A DNA stretch of 48,790 nucleotides from the NCBI GenBank assembly GCA_947462535.1, contig CANHPN010000011.1, forward strand, positions 1 through 48,790. The letters run 5' to 3'. The notes beneath the pieces are model-generated. The model saw only the letters and a program-made list of their open reading frames with translations. It did no database searches and was not told the origin of the DNA. This DNA is from Akkermansiaceae bacterium. Its GTDB lineage: Bacteria; Verrucomicrobiota; Verrucomicrobiia; Verrucomicrobiales; Akkermansiaceae. Below are positions 24,879 through 33,079 of this stretch, piece after piece. The position numbers were made by a program, and so were the translations under genes. How positions within the stretch are numbered: position 1 is the stretch's first letter; every line of letters begins with the position of its first letter.

Positions 24879-25354
24879 TTCAGGAAATCGGGATTGAGTC
24901 GTTCGCGGAGTTCGGGTGTCCAGAGTCGGGCGACGATGGTTTCCTGGGCGGCTTCCATGGTGGCGCGCTCGGCGGGCTCGCCGTCTTCGTGGCCGGCGAG
25001 GTGGAGGAGGCCGTGGACCATGTAGCGCAAAATTTCGCGGGCGAGCGGCTCGTCGTATTCGGCGGCTTGGCGCTCGGCGACTTCGGCCCCGATGACGATC
25101 TCGCCGTGGTGGAAGGTGATCACGTCGGTGGGCCCCTCGGTGTCCATGAAGTCACGGTGGACCTGGTCGCTGGTGGCGTCGTCCACGATGGCGATTTCCA
25201 GAGTCGCGAGGTGGAAGAGCGGGGAATCCTCCTCGGCGGCGTTTTGCAAGGCGAGCCGGGCGGCTTCGTGGGCGACGCCTTCGAGCGCGGTGAGCCAGCT
25301 TTCCGGGATTTCGGTGGCTTCCTGGTTGTTGCCTATGATGACTTCGAGCGACAT
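24875..25354 (-). CDS. ybeY: Endoribonuclease YbeY (16S rRNA maturation)
   Basis: 159 residues, family length. The metal site is HGLLHLAGHED: two histidines are in the HxxxH spacing, and the third ligand position, His in E. coli, is Asp here, with an extra His two residues before it. A similar GYDD form is common outside Proteobacteria. The upstream conserved strand VDDATSDQVHRDFMDTEGPT, then DVITFHHGE, matches YbeY. The protein processes the 16S rRNA 3' end and takes part in ribosome quality control. It lies 20 bases after the pgpH-like gene, the usual neighbour of ybeY in many phyla. Confidence 0.92.
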   Translation of the reverse strand: MSLEVIIGNNQEATEIPESWLTALEGVAHEAARLALQNAAEEDSPLFHLATLEIAIVDDATSDQVHRDFMDTEGPTDVITFHHGEIVIGAEVAERQAAEYDEPLAREILRYMVHGLLHLAGHEDGEPAERATMEAAQETIVARLWTPELRERLNPDFLK

Positions 25355-25374
25355 GGCGGTGTGGGGTTGGAGAA

Positions 25375-27048
25375 TCAGGCGCGCTTGGGCATGGGGATGA
25401 CGCGGCCGCCTTGGGTGGCGTCGCTGGCCAGGCGCTTGATGGAGGTGTCGTCCTTCGGGTAGTCGATGCGACTGTGGAGCATGCTGCGGAGGGTGCCGGT
25501 GAAGCTTTCCTTGACGATGGCGAGGTCGCGGAGGGTGAGCGGGCAGTCGTCGAGCTGGCCGTCGTTGATCCTGGCATTGACGAGGTCATCGACCATGGCG
25601 CGGATTTTCGCGGGAGTCGGTTTTTTGAGGGATCGCGAGGCGCTCTCGACGGTGTCGGCGAGGGCGATGATGCCGCTCTCGCGCGAACTCGGACGCGGGC
25701 CGGGGTAGCGGAAATTTTTCTCATCCACGGCGGGGAGGTCCTCGGGATTTTCGAGGCGGCGACCGACTTTTTCCATCTCGGTCTTTTTCTGTTCCTGGGC
25801 GCGGTGGTAGAAATAATAGACGAGCGAGTCGCCGTGGTGCTCTTGGATGACGTCGATGATCCGGGGGTTGAGCTTGTGCTTCACGGCCAGATCGACGCCG
25901 TCCTTGACGTGGGCGATGATGATCAGGGAGCTCATTGTGGCGGTGAGGGCGTCGTGGGGGTTTTCTCCGCCGTCGTGTTGGTTTTCGATGAAATAGCCGG
26001 GCTTCTTGAGTTTTCCCACGTCGTGAAAATAGGAACAAACGCGGCACATCGTGGCGTTGGCACCGATTTTCTCGGCGGCGGCTTCGGCGAGGGCGGCGAC
26101 GACGAGGCTATGGTGGAAGGTGCCGGGCGCTTCGAGCTGCATCTGACGGAGCAGCTTGTGATTCAAATCGCTGAGTTCCAGCCAGCTAATGTCGGTGGTG
26201 AGGTGGAAGGCACCTTCGAACAGTGGAAGCAGCCCGCTGATAAGCAGCGCGGTCATGACGGCAGTGCCGAACGCGGCGGCACTACCGGAGCCAAGAAGTT
26301 GCAGGTGACTCATTGAGTCCGGGCCGAAAATCGCGGGGACGTCCAAGCGCCCGAGAACCATGCCGATGACCAAGGTAACCGCCCCGACGTAGATGCCCGC
26401 TTGCAAGAGTTGGAGCCGCTTGCGGACTTGATAGGCGAGCAAGACGCTGGTCATTCCGCAGACCAGACTGAGGATCATGTATGGGAGCACCTCGCCTTGA
26501 GGAACGAGCAGGCAGCCGATCAAGGTGACATAGACGACGGAAAACGAAGCGACCGCGCGGCCGAGCAGCACGCCGTGGAGCATGGGCGCGAGGGCGAATG
26601 GCACCGCGAAAAACCGGAAGATTTCCGGAATCGAGCCGACATCGACCAAGCCCATCACTGCGCGGACCATCAATAGGTGACCGACCAGTCCGCCGAGCAC
26701 GAGGACGACGCGGCTGTTGCGGCGGCAGCGGTCCTGCAAGCTGACTTGGAACATCACGATGGCGGTGACGGCGATGATAAATCCGTAAGACGCGCCCTTG
26801 AGAGGATCGGCGGCGAAGGCCGTCCCGGCGGAGGACTTGAGGATGAGCGCGGCGCTGCCGACCGCGAAGGTGGCGTATAGCGCGAGCTTGAGCCAAAAGC
26901 TGTCTTCCAATGCCTGAATGACCGGATTTTCGCTGTGCACCCGGCGCTTTTTTCCCGACGAGAGTCCCTCTCGGGCCAACCGCCAGCGTTTGATGGCATC
27001 CAAAAATCCCACGGAGGTGTCGTATTCGGTTCGTCGTGCGGGCACCAA
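25375..27048 (-). CDS. Membrane HD-domain phosphohydrolase (PgpH-like, short form)
   Basis: 557 residues: a cytoplasmic N-terminus, then about seven membrane helices (about 52-275), then an HD domain with HHSLVVAALAEAAAEKIG, YFHDVGKLKKPGYFIENQ and VIQEHHGD, the signatures of the 7TM-HD (PgpH) family. Known members cleave cyclic di-AMP. Typical PgpH is about 700 residues because an extracellular 7TMR-HDED domain sits between helices one and two. That domain is essentially missing here. No ATG is near the start: TTG 27046-27048 or GTG 27043-27045 are both possible. It heads the pgpH-ybeY-TIM barrel run. Confidence 0.88.
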   Translation of the reverse strand: MVPARRTEYDTSVGFLDAIKRWRLAREGLSSGKKRRVHSENPVIQALEDSFWLKLALYATFAVGSAALILKSSAGTAFAADPLKGASYGFIIAVTAIVMFQVSLQDRCRRNSRVVLVLGGLVGHLLMVRAVMGLVDVGSIPEIFRFFAVPFALAPMLHGVLLGRAVASFSVVYVTLIGCLLVPQGEVLPYMILSLVCGMTSVLLAYQVRKRLQLLQAGIYVGAVTLVIGMVLGRLDVPAIFGPDSMSHLQLLGSGSAAAFGTAVMTALLISGLLPLFEGAFHLTTDISWLELSDLNHKLLRQMQLEAPGTFHHSLVVAALAEAAAEKIGANATMCRVCSYFHDVGKLKKPGYFIENQHDGGENPHDALTATMSSLIIIAHVKDGVDLAVKHKLNPRIIDVIQEHHGDSLVYYFYHRAQEQKKTEMEKVGRRLENPEDLPAVDEKNFRYPGPRPSSRESGIIALADTVESASRSLKKPTPAKIRAMVDDLVNARINDGQLDDCPLTLRDLAIVKESFTGTLRSMLHSRIDYPKDDTSIKRLASDATQGGRVIPMPKRA

Positions 27049-27172
27049 GGGAGGTGACCTGCGGGGCGGTGAAGCTAAGCGCGGTTCGGGCTGTTGGCAA
27101 TCCGCAAATCTTGTGGGTGAGCGGGCTGATTTTGCAGTTTCCGAGGGCGGATCGGGGCCTTAGCGTCGGCGG

Positions 27173-28120
27173 GTGACGACGAACTCGGGAGGAGTGCTGG
27201 TGGCTGCGCCGGAGCGCTGGGACGAAGCGTGTTTCGCCGTGCCGACGCTGCGGGCGCTGGTGGCGTCGGGCTTGGGCACGGGGGTGCTTTGTGCGGCGGG
27301 GCAGCGGGAATTTTGGGAAACGGTGGAAGGGCTGGCGGTGATCGATTTCCCGCTGAAGGCGAGAGCGCGTGGGGTGGCGGCGGAGATTTCAGGAAACTGG
27401 GAGGCGTCGCTGGCGTGGGAAGCCAGCTGGGCGGCGGAGGTGTTCAAAATCGCGACGATCCCGCGGCGGCTCGGCGCGGACGAGCGGAAGCTGGCAAGAC
27501 TGCTGACGCATCCACTCGGATTTTCGACGGGGCCGCTGGAGCACCGGGTGCGGCATTATCTGGCGGCGGTGGAGGAAATGGGCATCGAGACGGGGCGGGC
27601 GGAATTTTTCGCACCGGCGGCACTGGGGATCAAGCCGGTGCCGGGAGCGGTGTTGCTTTGCCCGGATTCGGACTTCGGGCCAAGCCACGAATGGCCGGTC
27701 GAGCGGTGGGTGGAAATCGGGCGGAAGCTCATCGAAGTCGGTAGGCGCGTCAAAGTCGCAAGCGTGGACGGCGGGCGGGGATTGGGAAGATTTCTAGCGG
27801 GAAATCTCGGCGAAAACGTCGAGATTTTCCAAGCCCCGCCGCTGGCCGGGGCTTTGCCTTTACTGGCGCTCCACGGCTTGGTCATCGCGGCGGATGGTTC
27901 GTTGCCGCATCTGGCCGCGCACGCTGGGGCGACATGCGTCACGCTTTTCGGGCCGAATGATCCTGCATGGAAGCGACCGCTCGGGCGACGGCATGCCGTG
28001 GTCCGGCGGCACGTCGAGTGCGCGCCTTGCCTGCTAGCGAAATGCCCGCTCGACATGCGCTGCCAGAACGAGCTCGAAACCGACCGCGTCTGGCAAGCGG
28101 TGCGGGAAAAGCTGGGTTGA
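27173..28120 (+). CDS. Glycosyltransferase family 9 (heptosyltransferase-like)
   Basis: 315 residues from a GTG at 27173. The C-terminal half shows the GT-B fold of ADP-heptose:LPS heptosyltransferases: LLCPDSDFGPSHEWPVERW, then VIAADGSLPHLAAHAGATCVTLFGPNDPAWKRPLG, and the closing CAPCLLAKCPLDMRC. The N-terminal half is weakly conserved, and the usual GDxxxTTP opening is replaced by APERWDEACFAVPTLRAL. This indicates an LPS-core or cell-envelope glycan transferase of the WaaF type, with an unknown donor. It is divergent from the pgpH-like gene across 124 bases. Confidence 0.87.
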   Translation: MTTNSGGVLVAAPERWDEACFAVPTLRALVASGLGTGVLCAAGQREFWETVEGLAVIDFPLKARARGVAAEISGNWEASLAWEASWAAEVFKIATIPRRLGADERKLARLLTHPLGFSTGPLEHRVRHYLAAVEEMGIETGRAEFFAPAALGIKPVPGAVLLCPDSDFGPSHEWPVERWVEIGRKLIEVGRRVKVASVDGGRGLGRFLAGNLGENVEIFQAPPLAGALPLLALHGLVIAADGSLPHLAAHAGATCVTLFGPNDPAWKRPLGRRHAVVRRHVECAPCLLAKCPLDMRCQNELETDRVWQAVREKLG

Positions 28121-28213
28121 AGATCTAATAGCTCCCGCCTTTCACCCCGGCGCGGCCGGTGACAACGGGGACGACCGGGCCGTCGGTTAGCGCTTCCACG
28201 TGACCGATGAGGT

Positions 28214-28384
28214 GGCACCGTCACCTCCTTCGAGGTGGAAGTGTCCAACAACTTGGTTGACTGGGCACCTGCCGACGCGGGCAACATTGCCACGGCATCA
28301 CCTCCAGGCGGTCACGTGACCTACACCGTGCCAGCCGGCCACGGCATAACGCAGAAATTCCGCCGCCTGATGGTCGTGCCGTAA
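28214..28384 (+). pseudogene. C-terminal fragment of a secreted protein
   Basis: A 56-codon frame, without a start and preceded by an in-frame TGA, encodes GTVTSFEVEVSNNLVDW, AGNIATASPPGGHVTYTVPA and QKFRRLMVVP. The beta-strand pattern SxNLxxWxP...YTVPAG...FxRLxVxxP is typical of C-terminal modules of secreted Verrucomicrobiota proteins. It is a remnant in the 28121-28520 gap. The rest of the gap holds a 30-codon minus-strand tail (EALTDGPVVPVVTG, then GGSY, ending about 28130) and AT-rich non-coding DNA. Confidence 0.45.
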
Positions 28385-28583
28385 GATCCTCCCTTTCCCG
28401 AGTTATTGAGTTTTCTCCGGGATCCGGCGGGGGCGGCGGTGCGCAACGGCAACTCCGCATTTTATTAAAAATCAATGCAAACTTACACCGGCGGATTTTC
28501 GGATTTTCGGACGGCAAGACCTAGGCCAATATCCCTTTAACAACGTTCGCGGGTTCCACGCCGGTGGGCTTGTGGTTGAGGCC

Positions 28584-29960
28584 TTAGAAGCGGAAGGTGA
28601 AGCGGTTGTGATCCATGCCGAGGCAGTGGAGGATGGTGGCGTTGAGATCGCGGATGTGAATGGGGTTTTCGACGATGTTGTAGGAGTAATCATCGGTCGC
28701 GCCGTAGCTGACGCCGCCTTTCACGCCGCCGCCGGCGACCCATGTGCTGAAACAGCGCCCGTGGTGATCGCGGCCGGTGCCTAGTTTTCCCTGGCTATAG
28801 ACGGTGCGTCCGAACTCACCGCCCCAAATGATGAGGGTGTCTTCTAGCAGTCCGCGTTGTTGGAGGTCGGTAATCAGCGCGGCAGTGGGCTGGTCGGTTT
28901 CGCGGCACTGGTTGGCGAGGTGGGTTTGGAGGTTGTCGTGGTTATCCCAGCCACGGTGGAAGAGTTGGGTGAAACGTACGCCGCGCTCGGCCATGCGGCG
29001 GGCGAGTAGACAGTTGTAGGCATAAGTGCCGGAGGTGCGGGACTCCGGGCCATAAAGATCGAAGACCCAATCCGGCTCATCGGATAGATCTGAAAGTTCT
29101 GGGGCGGAAGTCTGCATACGGAACGCCATTTCGTATTGGCTGATGCGGGTGAGGATTTCCGGATCCGCCATTTCGTTGTGGCGGATGTGGTTGAAGGCGG
29201 AGAGATCGTCGAGCATCGCGCGGCGGTCGCTGCGGTTCATGCCGGCGGGGTCGTTGAGGTAAAGCACGGGATCTGCACTGCTGCGGAACTGCACACCCTG
29301 ATGATTTGATGGCAGGAAGCCGCTGCCCCAGAGGCGGGAGAAAATCGGCTGGCCGGGGTTTTTGCCAGTGCCTTGGGAAACGAGGACGACATAGGAGTGC
29401 AGGTTCTCGTTCATGCTGCCGAGGCCATAGGACACCCGCGATCCCATGCTGGGATTGCCTGGGAATTGCGAGCCGGTATTGATAAAAGTGATGCCGGGAT
29501 CGTGGTTGATCGCCTCGGTGTGCATCGAGCGGATCACCGCGATGTGATCAGCCACCTTGCTAGTGTAAGGCAAAAGATCGCTGATCCATTGGCCGCTCTT
29601 GCCGCGCTGCTCGAAGCGGGCGAGGCTTTTGCATACGGGGAGATTTTTCTGGCCGGAGGTCATGCCGGTGAGCCGCTGGCCCTGGCGGACGGAGTCGGGG
29701 AGATCCTGGCCATGGACTTTCTCGAGGTGCGGTTTGTAATCGAAGAGGTCGATGTGCGATGGTCCGCCGGATTGGAAGAGATAGATGACGCGTTGCGCAC
29801 TTGGTGCGAAATGGGAGGGAGCTGGGGCACCGCCGCCTACCAGTGATTTTGCATCGGCGGCGAGCCGCGAGCGGGCGGCCATCGCGCCGATGCCGAGTCC
29901 AGTGAGTCCGAGGAAGCTGCGACGTGAGATCGCGTTGAGGTGGGTGTCGATGGGGTTCAT
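28584..29960 (-). CDS. DUF1501 protein with a premature TAA near its C-terminus
   Basis: 458 residues with a twin-arginine signal (SRRSFLGLTGLGIGAMAA) and the DUF1501 sulfatase-like fold: FQSGGPSHIDLFDYKP, FINTGSQFPGNPSMGS, IIWGGEFGRTVYSQG, GRDHHGRCFSTW. The frame stops with TAA at 28584-28586 right after FTFRF. The same frame continues beyond it for 20 codons (GLNHKPTGVEPANVVKGILA) to a TAG at 28521-28523, exactly the ending usual for the family. A CAA-to-TAA change thus removed the last 21 residues. Its start overlaps the DUF1553 gene stop (ATGA). These pairs are abundant in Planctomycetes and Verrucomicrobiota; function is unknown. Confidence 0.9.
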   Translation of the reverse strand: MNPIDTHLNAISRRSFLGLTGLGIGAMAARSRLAADAKSLVGGGAPAPSHFAPSAQRVIYLFQSGGPSHIDLFDYKPHLEKVHGQDLPDSVRQGQRLTGMTSGQKNLPVCKSLARFEQRGKSGQWISDLLPYTSKVADHIAVIRSMHTEAINHDPGITFINTGSQFPGNPSMGSRVSYGLGSMNENLHSYVVLVSQGTGKNPGQPIFSRLWGSGFLPSNHQGVQFRSSADPVLYLNDPAGMNRSDRRAMLDDLSAFNHIRHNEMADPEILTRISQYEMAFRMQTSAPELSDLSDEPDWVFDLYGPESRTSGTYAYNCLLARRMAERGVRFTQLFHRGWDNHDNLQTHLANQCRETDQPTAALITDLQQRGLLEDTLIIWGGEFGRTVYSQGKLGTGRDHHGRCFSTWVAGGGVKGGVSYGATDDYSYNIVENPIHIRDLNATILHCLGMDHNRFTFRF

Positions 29961-32128
29961 GGTCGGTTGATGAATTCGTCGAGGTTGATGAGGGTGGAGC
30001 CGAGCATGGCGTAAGCGGCTTGTTCCGGGGTGCCGGCGAGCGTTTGCGCGTCAGCTTCGCCAGTGGTGAAACGTTCGAGGTGGCGGGCGAGGGATTTTTC
30101 TAATAGTTTCATTTCTTTGGCCTCCGGATCACGACCGATGACGAGGCGGAAGCCGTAGGTGAGGCGCGAGGTGGGGGATGCGCCGCCCTCCGCGATCATG
30201 CGCTTTCCGAGAGCCGCACCTGCTGCCACAAACTGCGGTTCGTTCATCACGACCAGGGCCTGCAAGGGTGTGTCCGTGGCGTTTCGGACGACCGCGCAAG
30301 TCTCGCGCGTCGGGGCATCGAAAAGAGACAGCACAGGCGGCGGTGAGGTGCGTTTCCAGAAGGTGTAAACGCTGCGGCGCAAGGTCGATGCGTCGCGCCC
30401 CGGCAGGAAAATCTGCGCGGTGAACGGCGGGTTGTAGCTGAAGTGGCTGATCTCGCTCCAAAGATCGTGCTGCGGCGGATGGACTCCCGGGCCGCCGATG
30501 GCGGGGTTAAGCAACCCGCTGACCGCGAGCGCTTGGTCGCGGATGATCTCGGCAGGATGGCGAGTGCGCGGCGAGCGGGCAAGGAGTTCGTTGCGAGGAT
30601 CTTTCTCCAAGTGCTCCGGCGTGGAGGCGGCGGAGCGGCAGTAGGTTTCCGAAGTGAGGATCGTTTTCAGCAAATGGTGCATGTCCCAGCCGTGCTCCAC
30701 GAAATCGACCGCCAATCAATCTAACACCTCTGGATGGGTGGGCCACGAGCCTTGGTTCCCGAAATCACCGGCGGTCTCCACCACGCCGCGCCCGAAGATC
30801 ATTTGCCACATGCGGTTCACGGCGACGCGCGCGGTGAGCGGATGATCCGGGCGAGTGATCCAGCGCGCGAGTTCGAGACGCGTGAGGTTCGCGCTGGCCT
30901 CCAGCGGCGGCAACACGGCGGGTACTCCGGCGCTTACTTCGTCGCCGTGCTGGTCGTAGGCACCGCGGATGAGGATGTGGGTTTTGCGGAGCCCGGGCTT
31001 GTGATCCATCACCATCACCGAGGTGTGGCCACGATCGATATCACGTTTCAGCACGCTGATTTCCGCATCGATGGCTTTGGACGCGTTTTCCATCCGCGAG
31101 GCGAGTTGCGGCGGCGGGTTTGCCTTGAGGGCTTCGAGCTCCGCGACGCGTGCCTTGAGTTGCTGTATGCCGCCATCTCCGAGCGGCGATTTGTAGTCCA
31201 TCACTGGCGGCGAACTTGCGTTGGTAGCTCCTTGCCCAGATTCCGAGGAGGTGTTGAAAAAGGCGTACATCTGGAAAAATTCCTTCTGCGAGATCGGGTC
31301 ATATTTGTGGTCTTGGCACTGGGCGCACTTCATCGTCAGGCCGAGGATGGAGGTGGAAACGGCATCGACCTTGTCGACCGTGTAGTTCACGCGGTATTCC
31401 TCCTCGATGGTGCCGCCCTCGTGGGTGTTCATGCTGTTGCGGAGGAAACCGGTGGCCGCGATCTGATCCGGCGTGGCGTTGGGGATGAGATCGCCGGCGA
31501 TCTGTTCGCGGACGAACTGGTCGTAAGGCTGGTTTTTCCGGAACGCGTGGATCACCCAGTCGCGCCATGCCCACATGTCGCGGTGGTCGTCGATGGAATA
31601 GCCGTGGGTGTCCGAGTAGCGGGCACCGTCCAGCCATGGCAGTGCCATCCGCTCGGCGAAATGAGGCGACTCCATCAGGCGGCTGATGAGTTTTTCCCAA
31701 CGGTCGGACGCGGTGTCGGCGAGGTAGGCATCGATGTCCTGCGGTGTGGGCGGGAGTCCGGTGAGATCGAGATAAAGGCGGCGGACAAGCGTGTTGTTAT
31801 CGGCGATGGGTGCGGCGGTCAGGCTGCCTTCCTTGAGGCGCTTGTTGATGAAATGATCTACGGGGTTCGCAGTAGGTGTTTCCTTTTTTCCCGGAGGAAC
31901 AAACGACCAGTGCGGTTGGTATTCCGCGCCGTTCTCGATCCATTTTTCCAGCATGGCGAGCTGCTCGGCTTTCATCGTGGCCATGTGCGCCTTCGGCGGC
32001 GGCATTACAATGTCGGGATCTTTGGAAACGATGCGCTTGATGATCTCGCTGTTTTTCGGATCGCCGGGGACGATGGCTGCGATGCCGTCGCGAACCGCCA
32101 CGGCCTCCTCGCGGATGCCGAGGCGAGC
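29957..32128 (-). pseudogene. Broken DUF1549/DUF1553 protein gene
   Basis: The frame encodes PGDPKNSEIIKRI, MPPPKAHMAT, the DUF1549 domain (LDLTGLPPTPQDIDAYL, LDGARYSDTHGYSIDD) and the DUF1553 domain to EFINRP. It carries two lesions. First, a TGA at 30716-30718 interrupts HPEVLD-stop-LAVDFVEHGWD, where intact relatives have Trp. Second, the N-terminal signal and cytochrome-like heme part (CxxCH, PSCyt1) is missing: homology begins at RLGIREEAVAVRDG near 32128, directly fused to the tail of another gene. The C-terminal half from 30715 has no good start. Intact members are large secreted proteins partnered with DUF1501; this copy cannot be made whole. Confidence 0.85.
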
Positions 32129-32772
32129 TTGGGAGCGGGGGTGTGGGTGACGCTCACGTCATCGAACGCGACCTGCTGGTTGGTGTCTTTGCCGTTTTTC
32201 CAAACGATCCCGACCCCAACCTCGACGGCACCCCATTTTTTCGCGGCGGCGTGGCTTAGGGTGGCTTGGGTGACGACATAACTCCATGTCCTGCGTTTCC
32301 ACTCACCCGGGGCGGCATCCAGAGTGACGTCCATGGGCGGTGAGTTCAGACCCGAGGAATCGGATGCGTTGAGCCAGAAGTGGGTGTGGGCGGCGCCGGA
32401 AACATCGGGGCGGTAGGTTGTGGATACGGAAATGGTCAGGGTGTCGCCGACGGCAAGGGAGGGCCAGTTGAGTGCGGGCACCTCTTGGGAAATGGCGGAA
32501 TGAAGCCCCACGGTGGCTTGTGCGAGAAACTATCGCCCGCCGCTGGGAGCTTTGTTGTCCGCGCCCAGCAAGGTGGTTTTTGCGGCGTATTTCACGCCGG
32601 TTCCCAAGCCTATCCACAAAGCCGGAACCAAAGCGGAGTGACCGATTGCGGCGGGCTCATCCGCCTCGAAGCCGCTGTTAGTCAACTCTGATTGGGCTGC
32701 GGAGAAGTGCGCGACACCGACCAGTGGGATGATCGTAAATAGGTGGGGTATCGTTTTGTTCGTGATTTTCAT
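32129..32772 (-). pseudogene. Truncated secreted protein with an in-frame TAG
   Basis: From the ATG at 32772 the frame has a signal peptide (MKITNKTIPHLFTIIPLVGV, then AHFSAA) and the LTNSGFEADEP opening typical of carbohydrate-binding-like secreted proteins. At codon 81 a TAG (32530-32532) stops it. The same frame then continues with FLAQATVGLHSAISQEVPAL, the jelly-roll-like LAVGDTLTISVSTTYRP, EWKRRTWSYVVTQATLSHAA and NQQVAFDDVSVTHT. Near 32129-32135 it is joined out of frame to the DUF1553 remnant. The 3' end of this gene and the 5' end of the next were removed by one deletion. Confidence 0.7.
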
Positions 32773-32826
32773 CAGCGCGACGGATTTGGAGCTGTACTCA
32801 TACGTCGTGTAATTTGCATTTTTCTT

Positions 32827-33075
32827 TCAAACTGAAGCATTCTTCGCCTTCGTCGGTGAGAACTCGCTCTGGAGGAGCTTTCCCCGGCGCGCGGGGGCGA
32901 GGCGGACGACCAAGGCGGTTTCATCGACCCACTTCCCCTTGCCGCGCAACTGCGACGCCTCGGTGGGCGCGTCCATTGCGCGCAAGGCGGCCACCACGAG
33001 CCGCTTGGCCCCCGCCACGCTGCCCTTCCTCCGCTTCGGGCGGGCACCTCCGGCGAGCGACTCCAAGTCTCGCAC
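32827..33075 (-). CDS. Small basic hypothetical protein
   Basis: 82 residues from a GTG at 33073-33075, four bases after the ABC-F stop, so probably translated from the same mRNA. The sequence is basic (GARPKRRKGSVAGAKRLVVA) and has a clear folded-looking end (WVDETALVVRLAPARRGKLL). The codon bias matches the neighbours. I recognise no family. An overlapping alternative frame of 103 codons (32772-33083) was rejected for poor composition. A role with the ABC-F protein at the ribosome is possible from position and charge alone. Confidence 0.5.
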   Translation of the reverse strand: MRDLESLAGGARPKRRKGSVAGAKRLVVAALRAMDAPTEASQLRGKGKWVDETALVVRLAPARRGKLLQSEFSPTKAKNASV

Positions 33076-33079
33076 AGAA

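Noticed and set aside
30734-32281. 515-codon plus-strand open frame opposite the broken DUF1553 gene
   Set aside because: The minus strand has unmistakable DUF1549/1553 motifs. The plus frame shows no motif and crosses the deletion junction, as expected for an antisense shadow.
28584-32772. Stop-codon recoding (selenocysteine or suppressor use) in the DUF1501/1553 cluster
   Set aside because: Three different stop codons are involved, one gene also has a large deletion, and all other genes in the window use these codons as normal stops.
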